From JAGOFO01 sp964522105 (GTDB lineage Bacteria; Myxococcota_A; UBA9042; DTJE01), in assembly GCA_964522105.1 (NCBI GenBank), contig CAZFVA010000016.1, positions 1-64,000 on the forward strand: 64,000 bases of DNA, given 5' to 3'. Below are positions 53,366 through 62,046 of this stretch, one piece after another. The notes beneath the pieces are model-generated. The model was not told the DNA's origin. It saw only the letters and a list, made by a program, of their open reading frames with translations, and did no database searches. The translations under genes and the position numbers were made by a program. Position 1 is the stretch's first letter. Each line of letters starts with the position of its first letter.

Positions 53366-54622
53366 CTACTGTTTTTGGTAGTCGGCAATGACTTCGTAAT
53401 ACAGGTCTTCAAGGCGTCTGGTAATTGAATTCCATGAATAGCGTGAACTTGCTTTGGCGTGGCCTGCTTCCGCAAGACAGGTGGCCCTGGCCACGTCTTC
53501 ATGAATGTCGGCAAGGTGTTGTGCAAAAGCCGTGGCGTCGCCTGCCGGGGCAAGCAGTCCGTCGGTTCCATGTTCAACAAACGATGGTATCCCGCCGACT
53601 TCGGATGCCACGACAGGCAACCGCGCAGCCCAGGCTTCCAGAATGACGATTCCGAAAGGCTCGTGACGCGACGTCAGCAGGAAACATGACGCGGCCGTGT
53701 ATGCGTCAATCAGGTCGGTCGTATCGCGTGAAACCCCGGGGATCAGCGTGATGGCATCTTTGTGTGGCGAACGCGCGATGGCATCGGCAACATCATGAAA
53801 ATACAATTGATCTGTGACATGGCCGACTATCACAAGGTGTGTATCCGCAAAGCGGTCCCTGAACAGTTCAAACGATTTTATGGCCGACAACTGGTCTTTC
53901 TGAGGGTCAATCCGCCCGACGCACAGGACGGTAAACGCCCCGGACGGAACGTTGAATTTCTTTTTGAAGCGCGGCCCGTCGCCCAGTTCGAAAGTCGCGA
54001 CATCAACGCCGTTTTCCAGCCTGACTACTTTTTTGTCAGGCCATTGCTTGCGAAGTGCGGCCTCTTCATTGGCCCCCAGGCAGATGATGGCGGCGGCTTC
54101 ATCAATAACTTGCCGCGAACCTACCAGCCAGCCAAGGACCTTGCCCCATTCAAGCAGGCCGGTCGTCGGGTCGGCAAGTGCCCTTGCCTGACTGTCGGGG
54201 ACATCAAAATGGCCGCCATGCAGAGAAATCACATATGGAATCTTCCGCCATTTCGCGACAAGACGCCCGATACCGCCCATGCGCTTGCCGGTGTGCAGGT
54301 GAATAATGTCCAGTTTCGGATGCCTGAACAAAGCGTGAAGCAGCGAAAATGAAAACAGGTTTCCGCCTTTGTAATCAAGACTGCGGGCAGCGCTTTCTGA
54401 CAGGCGCAGATATGGGTATAGATAGCCGAAGCGCCGCACCGAAACGCCTTGAATCTGTTCTTCTTTTTTGTCGCACAGGGCCATGCTGGTCCATATCCGG
54501 TTGTCGTGGCCTTCGGCCGCCAGAATTCGAGATGTTTCCAGAACTACCGTTTCGGTACCACCCCAGTCGGACGTCACAAAACGCCTGGGAATCTGAATGA
54601 TGCTCAGGCGCTTTCTGTTCAT
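53366..54622 (-). CDS. GT4-family glycosyltransferase
   Basis: 418 aa GT-B enzyme. Motifs: RFVTSDWGGTETVVLETSRI (glycine loop), IIHLHTGKRMGGIGRLVA, YVISLHGGHFDVPDS, ENGVDVATFELGD, TVLCVGRIDPQKDQLSAIKS, TSRHEPFGIVILEAWAARLP (E-x7-E donor site) and SEVGGIPSFVEHGTDGLLAP. The ATG overlaps the upstream GT4 stop by 4 bp with GGGGG 6 nt upstream. Specificity cannot be assigned. Confidence 0.9.
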   Translation of the reverse strand: MNRKRLSIIQIPRRFVTSDWGGTETVVLETSRILAAEGHDNRIWTSMALCDKKEEQIQGVSVRRFGYLYPYLRLSESAARSLDYKGGNLFSFSLLHALFRHPKLDIIHLHTGKRMGGIGRLVAKWRKIPYVISLHGGHFDVPDSQARALADPTTGLLEWGKVLGWLVGSRQVIDEAAAIICLGANEEAALRKQWPDKKVVRLENGVDVATFELGDGPRFKKKFNVPSGAFTVLCVGRIDPQKDQLSAIKSFELFRDRFADTHLVIVGHVTDQLYFHDVADAIARSPHKDAITLIPGVSRDTTDLIDAYTAASCFLLTSRHEPFGIVILEAWAARLPVVASEVGGIPSFVEHGTDGLLAPAGDATAFAQHLADIHEDVARATCLAEAGHAKASSRYSWNSITRRLEDLYYEVIADYQKQ

Positions 54623-55848
54623 CTGGCGCCCCCGGCAACTTCAAGGCAGTAAGCTTCAAGGTCGTCGACATAGCGCTCCATGCTGAAGCGTTCTTCAACC
54701 ATTGCGCGGGCGTTGCAGGCCAGTGATTCGGAAAGTCCTTTCGTTTCGCACAGTCGCGTGATGGCTGCCGCGAGTTCGATTGGGTCGGCTTTCGAAAAGG
54801 TCAGTGCATTTTCGCCGTCAACCAGAAATTCGCCGTGGCCGCCATCTGTTGTGCTGATGACGGTTGTTCCGCTTGCCATGGCTTCCAGATGTGTCAGACC
54901 GAACGGCTCGGGCCAGATTGAAGGAAAAATAAAGACGTGATTGTTCCGGTATTCGATCGCCAGCTCGTCGTGCGAAAGCTGGCCGGCAAATCTGACGTTG
55001 ATGCCAGTCTGGTCAGCCAGGTCTTTAAGGTGTTCCTTGTATTCATGCGGCCCGTTACCTGCAATCGTAATCTGCGTATTAAGCCATTCAGGAAGGTGCT
55101 GAATTGATTCAAGTATCGTGTGAACGCCCTTGTATTCGTGAAGCTGCCCGGCATAAAGAATCTTCAGCGGTTCGCTGTCCGGCATCGGCTGTTCCCCCTT
55201 GGAAACAGGCAGCCCGGCAGGCATACATCCCGGCACCGGCTTCGGTGGAAACTGTTCAACAGGAATGCCTTGATAGATGATCGTGGCTTCATTGACCCGA
55301 ATCCCTCTGCTGATCAGTTCCCTTCGGACAGTCCGGCTGATGCACGTCACATTCTTCAGATCCAGTGACCCGATATGCAGGTTTCCCAGAATTTCCAGGT
55401 CGATCCAGTTCTTCACCCGCCCGAATTTCCCGTCGGCCGGGTCAGCCGGAAGGTAAGATTCAATATGGTAGTCATTCATGGAATATATGGCTGGAATACC
55501 CTTTTCCTGAACCGCCCGTGCCGGTCCGGTAGTAAGGCGTAACTGGCTGAATATCAGTGCCAGATCAAAGTCTTTCTTCCGCAGAACTTCTTTTGTAATC
55601 CGGTAGTTGAATGTATCCGCAAACAATCTCCGAATCCGGTTTTTTCCAGTGGCCTTCATTGAAAACGGCAGGAACAGTTGAAGCTTGCGGATTACTTCGC
55701 GGGTAGAACCTGTTTTTCCGTGGCTTGACGTCAGAACGGTCGTCTGATGGCCCTTGCGTTCAAGCGCTTCCCGCACCTGTCCGCACAGTATCTCGTAGCC
55801 CCCGAGAATATCTGGAGGGAACAGGTTGGTTAGAATAAGGATTTTCAT
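54619..55848 (-). CDS. GT4-family glycosyltransferase
   Basis: 409 aa GT-B enzyme. LTNLFPPDILGGYEILCGQV (glycine loop) marks the acceptor domain, AIYSMNDYHIESYL is an unusual insert, and the donor domain has KILYAGQLHEYKGVHTILES, ITIAGNGPHEYKEHL, FPSIWPEPFGLTHLEAMASG (E-x7-E) and TTDGGHGEFLVDGENALTF. It is the first GT after the Wzc gene, 18 bp downstream of it. It shares general family features with the two following GT4s, but they are clearly different proteins. Confidence 0.9.
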   Translation of the reverse strand: MKILILTNLFPPDILGGYEILCGQVREALERKGHQTTVLTSSHGKTGSTREVIRKLQLFLPFSMKATGKNRIRRLFADTFNYRITKEVLRKKDFDLALIFSQLRLTTGPARAVQEKGIPAIYSMNDYHIESYLPADPADGKFGRVKNWIDLEILGNLHIGSLDLKNVTCISRTVRRELISRGIRVNEATIIYQGIPVEQFPPKPVPGCMPAGLPVSKGEQPMPDSEPLKILYAGQLHEYKGVHTILESIQHLPEWLNTQITIAGNGPHEYKEHLKDLADQTGINVRFAGQLSHDELAIEYRNNHVFIFPSIWPEPFGLTHLEAMASGTTVISTTDGGHGEFLVDGENALTFSKADPIELAAAITRLCETKGLSESLACNARAMVEERFSMERYVDDLEAYCLEVAGGAR

Positions 55849-55866
55849 AACCTTTGCCCCGTGTCC

Positions 55867-57849
55867 CTAGTCTATTGCCAGAAATTTTGGCGGAACGGAC
55901 GTCAGAATCAGCCCGCTGACCGGTGTACCGGCATTTTCAAGCTGCCTGATTGCCTTTTTTACCTGGCTCGTCTTCGAAACGCAGGAGTGAATAACCAGCA
56001 AAACGGCATCACAGTTTCTTGCCAGAATCTCGGCATCAGCCCATGGCAGGGCAGGTGCTGAACGGATAATCGTGACGTCAAATTTTTCCCTGGTGGCCGC
56101 AAGTAAAGCCTTCATTTCGCGGGATGCCAGTATCTCGGGGTTTTTGACAGCAGTTCCCCGTGGCAGAAGGCTGACCCGTTCCAGTCTTGTCCGGATAATT
56201 ACTTCATCACTGCGGGTGCTGTTTTTCAGCAGATCTGTAAGGCCGTCCGGCTCTTCCTCGGCATGAGGAGCCGTACAGAGCATTTTCAGCAGGGCTTTGC
56301 CACGCGGTTCCCGTGTCTCGGCATCAATAAGCAGAACGAGCTCTTCGCGCCTTCCGAGCGCCGATGCAAGTGCCGCACAGACTTCAGATTTTCCTGCCAT
56401 CCTTTCTGCGGACGTTATGGCAATAATCGAGCCTTTCTTCGGAAATTTAATCTTGAATTGACCGGCCATCAGGCGGGCCGCCTCGGCTGTTTCTGAACCT
56501 GTGTCCATCCTTATGCTGCTTAACAGACTATTGGATATGGGCAGGACGCCTATCACCGGAAGACCAAACTTCTGTTTCGCCTCGGCCGGTGACCTGACAG
56601 TTGGATTCGTAACCTGACGGCCGACCAGCAACAGCACTCCAATAATCCAGATAAAAAACGCAGAACCACCGGCAATCAGCCTTTTGGTCGATTTTTCTGA
56701 ATTGATCGGGGGTTGGGCAAAAGCAATGACTTCATACGTGCCACCCTCGCCCTCACTGTACAACAGGGCTGTCTTGGCAAGCAGTTGCGGCAGTCCGCCA
56801 TCAAGGGTCATCATCAGTTTTGCTGTTGATTCCTTGCCATCTTCCGTACGTTCCAGAAGCTTTTTTATCTTGTCTATGGCGTTCTGCAGATCGGTCTCGG
56901 CCGTCTTTGTTGTGATTCGACTTAGTTCAATTTCGTAAGATTTCTGAAGTCTTTCGTTAAGAAGCGAAATTGTCGGCGACACAGTTTCTGTTTCTGATGC
57001 CATTGCCGAGGCGAGGCTGTCCAGTGTGCGACGCATGCTTTGAGTCTTTTCGGATTCGACTGTTAACGCCCTCTGCTGTTCATAAGCAGTCTTTGTTTTG
57101 TCAAGTTCCACCCCGGAGATCAATTCCTTTGAAGCCAGCGTCTTTGCGTGGTCAAGCTCTTTTTCAAGTCTGGTCATTTCGGCAGACGCGGTCCTGTTTT
57201 TCTGTTCGGCATCCAGAGCATTCTGTATATGTTTGTATCTGGCCGAAGCAAGGCCCTTGCCACTTTTGCCTTTTGCCGACTGTTCTTCCTCGACCCGTAA
57301 CTTCAGGTCATCAATGACTTTCTGTATCTGCGTTGCCTGAGCGTCCATGTTCTTCAGGTCAGTACTGACCTTCGTGTGACGGACTTCAAGCTGGTTCTGC
57401 TGAACTTTCAGCCAGCGTTCAAGATGGATATCAGTCATCGTGTTGGCGATTCTTGTCGCCGTCATCTCGTCATCCCATGTGCCGGCGATTGCCATCAGTG
57501 CGCCGTCCTGGGAAATGCTGACTTTCACCGACGATCCGATGGTGTCGAGTCTTGACCCCAGCTTCAGGCGTTCCCGCAGTAACGTTATGTTATCAAGGAG
57601 TTTTACTTGATTAAGTTCGCTGTAGATAAAATCCGAAGCGGCGTGTCCCGCTACAGGCGTGTACTTCAGGATAGCCTCGGCCTTGAATGTTTTTGCGCCA
57701 AGAAGGTACCCGGCGATCAGTCCGACGCCTATTGCCAGAACGGTCACTCCGGCAAACAGATGAAACTGCCCCCGAAGGCCTGTAAGAACCGTTCGTATCT
57801 CAAATGGCAGCTTGATTTCTTCTAACTGTGGTTCGTTTGTTGATGCCAT
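55867..57849 (-). CDS. Wzc-like chain-length determinant / degenerate BY-kinase fusion
   Basis: 660 aa. N-terminal TM (FHLFAGVTVLAIGVGLIAGY), Wzz-type periplasmic domain with a long coiled coil (~150-340), second TM (AGGSAFFIWIIGVLLLVGRQ), then a CpsD-like ATPase domain (~440-660). Walker A is SAERMAGKSEVC (~480) and Walker A' VLLIDAETR, both plausible. In Walker B the usual IIDTPP is IIRSAP (~594): the catalytic Asp is Arg (codon CGT). The C-terminus PKFLAID has no Tyr cluster. So it may bind nucleotide but is unlikely to be an active autokinase. It regulates polymer chain length and export in Wzx/Wzy systems. ATG has GGAG 6 nt upstream. Confidence 0.85.
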   Translation of the reverse strand: MASTNEPQLEEIKLPFEIRTVLTGLRGQFHLFAGVTVLAIGVGLIAGYLLGAKTFKAEAILKYTPVAGHAASDFIYSELNQVKLLDNITLLRERLKLGSRLDTIGSSVKVSISQDGALMAIAGTWDDEMTATRIANTMTDIHLERWLKVQQNQLEVRHTKVSTDLKNMDAQATQIQKVIDDLKLRVEEEQSAKGKSGKGLASARYKHIQNALDAEQKNRTASAEMTRLEKELDHAKTLASKELISGVELDKTKTAYEQQRALTVESEKTQSMRRTLDSLASAMASETETVSPTISLLNERLQKSYEIELSRITTKTAETDLQNAIDKIKKLLERTEDGKESTAKLMMTLDGGLPQLLAKTALLYSEGEGGTYEVIAFAQPPINSEKSTKRLIAGGSAFFIWIIGVLLLVGRQVTNPTVRSPAEAKQKFGLPVIGVLPISNSLLSSIRMDTGSETAEAARLMAGQFKIKFPKKGSIIAITSAERMAGKSEVCAALASALGRREELVLLIDAETREPRGKALLKMLCTAPHAEEEPDGLTDLLKNSTRSDEVIIRTRLERVSLLPRGTAVKNPEILASREMKALLAATREKFDVTIIRSAPALPWADAEILARNCDAVLLVIHSCVSKTSQVKKAIRQLENAGTPVSGLILTSVPPKFLAID

Positions 57850-57885
57850 ATATGCTCCGGAAATTTGCCCGTTTCCGGGCTGAAT

Positions 57886-59241
57886 CTATTCCTGGCTTCC
57901 CGGTAATGTTCCGAGAGCCCTTACAAGGGAAGCCCATGCCAGTGCGTATTCGTACTCGGCAAGGACCATCTGGCTTCTGGCCTGCGCCAGGGATCTTTGT
58001 GTGTCCAGGATTTCCATCTGACTTCCGGTTCCCGATTTGAACCGTTCCATTGCCAGATTTACGCCTTCCTGTGATGAAATCAAGGCGGCGTTAAGTGGTT
58101 GCAAGGTGATTCGGTACCGTTCAAGTCCGCCCCATGCCATTTCGATCTGCGCACGGATTTCTAAATCGAACTGCTCCAGTTCAGCGCGTGCAGCGGCCAG
58201 CCTCGCTTTTGCTGATCTGGCCTGGCGGTAAGTTGAAAGCCCTGAAAACAGCGGCAACTGCAGGCCGACACCAGCCTGCCAGTTCCAGGCAAGTTGATCG
58301 ATGTACGAGCCACCGTACGAGAATCCGGCAAGCACGAACAGGTTCGGGTAATGATCCCCGTGAATCTGTTTAACCCGTGATGACATGGAAGCAATCTTTT
58401 CCAGAATGGCTTTTCTGTCGGGACGGTTCGCCAGCGCCAGATCTACCAGTTCCTGCATCCCTTCCTGGCCTGCCTTGATGGCGTAAGGCTTTGTATCCAC
58501 GCGAAATTCTATTGGTTCCCGCACCCCAATCCTTATTAACAGGTTTTTGCACGCGCCTCGGAATCGTTCTTCGGCGCCCATGTATCCTGCAAGGATCAAC
58601 TGGGCTTCCGTTTCGGCGCGGACCATTTCGATTTTCGGGACTTCACCGATGCGGTACAGGTCAAGTGCGGTGTCGGCATTCTTTCTGAATGCGTCGCGGT
58701 TTTCGCGGGAAAGGTCAAGGTTCTTCTGCGCGGCAACAATCTCGGAATAAGCTGCAAATATCTGATACCACAGGTTTAATACGTTACTGTCCTTTGAGAA
58801 GCGGGCCGCTGCCGTGTTGCTTTCGGCCTGCCGCAGGCCATACAGGGTTCTGCCAAAGTCCCAGACCGTCTGTTGCAGGTTAATTCCCAGTCCAAAATAG
58901 TTGTACGACTGTGAGCTCATGGGGGGATCAGTGTTGAGGTCTGTGTCCAGCACCTGCCCCGGTTGGGCCGCGAAGTTACCTGTCATCCGCTGGTACTGCA
59001 TGTTGAATGACATCTGCGGCAGAAAGCCGGCTAAAGCGACGCCTTCGTCTTCCGTGGCGGCTGTAATATTGCTGTCTGCGGCCTTGATTGCCGGGCTTCC
59101 AGCAAGCGCCAGTTCGTATGCTTCCTGGAAAGTCAGAAGCCCGTCTTCAAAGGGGTTCGAAGCGACTGCAGTGACGCTGAACATGCTTATCACTGCGATT
59201 GCAGCCAGTTGAGTCAGTAATTTCTGAAAATAATTCGTCAT
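57886..59241 (-). CDS. TolC-family outer-membrane efflux/export protein, first gene of the EPS operon
   Basis: 451 aa with signal peptide (AVISMFSVTAVA). The repeated alpha-helical barrel halves are recognisable: LTFQEAYELALAGSPAIKAA with GFLPQMSFNMQYQRM, and later FVLAGFSYGG, LPLFSGLSTYRQARSAKARL and EGVNLAMERFKSGTGSQMEI followed by LDTQRSLAQARSQM. Two OEP repeats and full length. In this locus it stands where a Wza (Poly_export/SLBB) channel would be expected. It could be the outer-membrane exit or part of another exporter. The promoter upstream drives all 11 genes. Confidence 0.9.
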   Translation of the reverse strand: MTNYFQKLLTQLAAIAVISMFSVTAVASNPFEDGLLTFQEAYELALAGSPAIKAADSNITAATEDEGVALAGFLPQMSFNMQYQRMTGNFAAQPGQVLDTDLNTDPPMSSQSYNYFGLGINLQQTVWDFGRTLYGLRQAESNTAAARFSKDSNVLNLWYQIFAAYSEIVAAQKNLDLSRENRDAFRKNADTALDLYRIGEVPKIEMVRAETEAQLILAGYMGAEERFRGACKNLLIRIGVREPIEFRVDTKPYAIKAGQEGMQELVDLALANRPDRKAILEKIASMSSRVKQIHGDHYPNLFVLAGFSYGGSYIDQLAWNWQAGVGLQLPLFSGLSTYRQARSAKARLAAARAELEQFDLEIRAQIEMAWGGLERYRITLQPLNAALISSQEGVNLAMERFKSGTGSQMEILDTQRSLAQARSQMVLAEYEYALAWASLVRALGTLPGSQE

Positions 59242-59272
59242 TACTTGATATTCCAGTATGCCCCAGCGTCAG

Positions 59273-59302
59273 ATTAGAACCTTATTATGGGATTATTGAC
59301 AA
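59273..59302 (-). promoter_or_regulatory. Candidate sigma70 promoter of the 11-gene EPS operon
   Basis: Minus strand: TTGTCA (59302-59297), 18-nt spacer, TCTAAT (59278-59273), each 5 of 6 to consensus. It lies 32 bp upstream of the TolC start codon at 59241. Confidence 0.5.
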
Positions 59303-59360
59303 ACTCATGACAGCAAAAACGGCATCTTAAGCGGCCCTGAACAGGTACCTGCGGGTTTAA

Positions 59361-61070
59361 TCAGAGCGGTTGTTCTTCGGCGACCAGATTCAGAGGTGCG
59401 ACAGCAGCCGCGGCCCTTTCGGTAAGGACTGCGCCCCATTCGGTGTCAAGGCTGAATTTGCTGCTGTTCAGGTTTTCAAAGGCCGTTTTAATCGTGTCGA
59501 AGTCGGTGTCCTTCACGTCAAGGCGCTGTCCGGCATTTTCCGTCGGGGTGTAAACGCCCCACAGGCTTGGCGCGTCAAAGTATTTCCAGGTCCATGGTGC
59601 CCAGTGAACGCCACGCCTGTTCATCATGTCAAGCACGCCGTCCATCGCGTCAAGCTGCCAGCGATTTTCGGGGTCGTCAGTCTCGTTAAACGAATTCGGG
59701 CCATAGACGGTGAATTCGCCGTAAAACAGGGGGCAGTCGTAACGTTCCCAGTATTTTTCAAGGTTGGTGATTTCCCCTTCCATCATGTAGATGTGCTCTG
59801 CCGCAGTTTCGCCGCCCGGGTAGTCGTGGAATGAAGCCGCCGCATTGGTCCAGCCCATTTCAGCGGGGCCCGCCAGTGCTGCCGGGTTGATGAATCCGTC
59901 TTCCATCATGACGATATGTGCCGTGTCAACTTCCCGGATTGCTTGAATAATCGCGTCATGGGCGGCGACGTAATGTTCCCGATCCGGCGAACCGTTCGGT
60001 TCATTAATCAGGTCCAGAACAGCGACGTGCGGTTCGTCTTTGAAGTAACTGGCGATGGCCTGCCACAGGCGGGCAGTCTTGTCGATGCACGCCTGGTTTG
60101 TCCAGAACTGTCCGGCGTTTTCAAGCCCCTGGTGCCAGTACGCGCTTTGTCCGCCGGGGACTCCGTGCATATCCAGCATGATGTAAAGCTTGTACTTGCG
60201 GGCCCACGAAAGGACCTGGTCCAATCTTTGCCAGCCTTCTTCAACGAAGCCGTTTTCGCCTTCAATGTCAGTTTCCAGGGCCTGGTACCAGAAAGGCAGG
60301 CGAATAAGGTTGATGCCAAGCTCGGCGGCCCGCTGGAAGTCGATTTCGGTGATGTAGTTGTCCTGATATGTGTTGCGCAGCTCAAGCATCCGTTCGTAGC
60401 CGAATCGTTTCGTGAACCATTTCCAAAGGCTGCGTTCTTCATAAATCCACGGTTCGGAATCGAACCACGCCCAGAAATTGTCTGTGCCTTCCTGCAGCGC
60501 CGGCGTCACGTTCTGCGCCATGTATGTGCGCCATTCTTCGGTGCACAGCCAGGCCGCCTTCAACTGAAAACTGCAGTCAATCACGTTAATGAACTGAGCT
60601 TCTTCAAAAAACGTCTTAATCCCGAATTCTTCTGCTTTTTCGGGCATCATTTTCACAAGTTCTTCCTGGCCAAGGATGCCGATGCCGGCAATCCAGCTTT
60701 CCATCATCAGCCAGCTTCCGAAGTTAATGCCGCGCAGCATCACCGGGTTGCCTTCTTCGTCAACGATGTTCTGCCCGTCGACATGCAGAAAAGGCAGCGT
60801 GGCAGCTTCTGAAGGTACGGGGCGGACCGGGAAAGGCTTGCTGTTCGGCTTGCAGTCAGCCTGGACCGGGGCTTCCATCTGCTCCCAGCCCTGGTCGGCG
60901 CCGGTATCTGTGGCGACATCCGTGCCTGTGTCTGTTGTTATGTCCCCGCCGACGTCATCAACAGTGTCAATAACCGTGGTGTCGGTGTCGATTGCCGTAT
61001 CACCACATGCCGAAAATGCACCTATGATGGCAGTGGCTGTCAGAATCGCGATTGTCGTTTTCTTTGTCAT
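59361..61070 (-). CDS. Lipoprotein GH5 cellulase-like glycoside hydrolase
   Basis: 569 aa. Lipobox AFSAC (lipid Cys 22) and Asp/Thr tether with TDTGTDVATDTGAD. GH5 TIM barrel: FLHVDGQNIVDEEGNPVMLR, GINFGSWLMMESWI, LGINLIRLPFWYQAL, IMLDMHGVPGGQS, acid/base LDLINEPNGSPD (Glu ~356), HDYPGG and nucleophile PLFYGEFTVYGPN (Glu ~449), then WTWKYFD. All GH5 landmarks are intact. Surface-anchored by lipid; it probably degrades or remodels beta-glucans, perhaps the cell's own polymer made by the adjacent locus. Its promoter (TTGACA) is annotated upstream. Confidence 0.92.
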   Translation of the reverse strand: MTKKTTIAILTATAIIGAFSACGDTAIDTDTTVIDTVDDVGGDITTDTGTDVATDTGADQGWEQMEAPVQADCKPNSKPFPVRPVPSEAATLPFLHVDGQNIVDEEGNPVMLRGINFGSWLMMESWIAGIGILGQEELVKMMPEKAEEFGIKTFFEEAQFINVIDCSFQLKAAWLCTEEWRTYMAQNVTPALQEGTDNFWAWFDSEPWIYEERSLWKWFTKRFGYERMLELRNTYQDNYITEIDFQRAAELGINLIRLPFWYQALETDIEGENGFVEEGWQRLDQVLSWARKYKLYIMLDMHGVPGGQSAYWHQGLENAGQFWTNQACIDKTARLWQAIASYFKDEPHVAVLDLINEPNGSPDREHYVAAHDAIIQAIREVDTAHIVMMEDGFINPAALAGPAEMGWTNAAASFHDYPGGETAAEHIYMMEGEITNLEKYWERYDCPLFYGEFTVYGPNSFNETDDPENRWQLDAMDGVLDMMNRRGVHWAPWTWKYFDAPSLWGVYTPTENAGQRLDVKDTDFDTIKTAFENLNSSKFSLDTEWGAVLTERAAAAVAPLNLVAEEQPL

Positions 61071-61120
61071 TTTATGGGGTTTCCTTGTTTTCAGCAGGTT
61101 TTATGGGCTGAGACCGTTCA

Positions 61121-61148
61121 ATCTTATTCTGTACACCGTGATTGTCAA
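61121..61148 (-). promoter_or_regulatory. Candidate promoter of the GH5 lipoprotein gene
   Basis: Minus strand: perfect TTGACA (61148-61143), 16-nt spacer, TAAGAT (61126-61121), 50 bp upstream of the ATG. Confidence 0.45.
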
Positions 61149-61188
61149 TGCAGGATATTTGTGACGGCTGATTAAGTTAAAGGGTACA

Positions 61189-62046
61189 ATGTCATCGAAT
61201 GAGCAGGGTCGGGCAATGGATTTTGGCGCTATCACCAGAATCGTATCAAATTCTTATGGTCCGGACCTTTCCACATTTGATCCTTCTTTTCTGGTCCAGT
61301 CAATAAACAGAAGACTTACGGCAACTTCCATCGGTGATGTGGCTGATTATGGCAAATATCTTGCGGACAACTCTGCCGAGGTTCAGGAACTGATTTCTTC
61401 CTTGAACGTCTGCTACAGCACGTTCTTCCGCAATCCGATTGCGATGGCCCTGCTTGAACAGATGGTTTTGCCGGACCTGGTCGAGCGCAAGGTGCAGTCA
61501 GGTGAAGGCACGATCAGGATATGGTCTGCCGGATGTGCCGCCGGACAGGAGCCGTACTCGATTGCGATCCTGTTGCAGGAAGTTCTGGCTTTGACTGGTA
61601 AGCCTGTCACGTTTCAGATATTTGCGACCGACGTGTCAGAATCTGCGCTTGCGGCGGCCGCTGTCGGTCAGTATGCGTCTGCTGACGTTCAGAACGTTCC
61701 TTTGAAATACATCAACAAATATCTGGTGCCACAGGGCGACTTTTTTCAGATAGATCAGTGTCTTCGGCAGAAAGTCAGCTTTTCACAGTATGACCTTCTG
61801 GACCTTACAAGGACCTGTCCGCCGGAAAGCATTTACGGTCACTTTGACATCGTCTTGTGCAGCAACGTCTTGTTTTACTACAGCGCCGGAATTCAGCAGC
61901 GTATTTTAAGGAAAATTGCAGCCAGCATGGTTTCAGGGGGATATCTGGTCGTCGGCAAAGCCGAACGCGGACTGGTGGACGGTGCCAGGGTCTTTTGTCC
62001 GGTCGAGCACTGCTCCACCATTTTTCAACGCAGGGGGGATGTATGA
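61189..62046 (+). CDS. cheR: CheR-family chemoreceptor methyltransferase
   Basis: 285 aa from ATG 61189 with AAGGG 4 nt upstream. The SAM-dependent CheR fold is complete: N-terminal helical domain (INRRLTATSIGDVADYGKYL), YSTFFRNPIAMALLEQMVLP, SAM-binding IWSAGCAAGQEPYSIAILLQ, FQIFATDVSESALAAAAVGQ, and FDIVLCSNVLFYYSAGIQQR. It methylates Glu residues on chemoreceptors. It has no TPR or CheB fusion. The stop overlaps the next gene start (ATGA), so it is coupled to the sensor kinase; no MCP is in this window. Confidence 0.92.
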   Translation: MSSNEQGRAMDFGAITRIVSNSYGPDLSTFDPSFLVQSINRRLTATSIGDVADYGKYLADNSAEVQELISSLNVCYSTFFRNPIAMALLEQMVLPDLVERKVQSGEGTIRIWSAGCAAGQEPYSIAILLQEVLALTGKPVTFQIFATDVSESALAAAAVGQYASADVQNVPLKYINKYLVPQGDFFQIDQCLRQKVSFSQYDLLDLTRTCPPESIYGHFDIVLCSNVLFYYSAGIQQRILRKIAASMVSGGYLVVGKAERGLVDGARVFCPVEHCSTIFQRRGDV

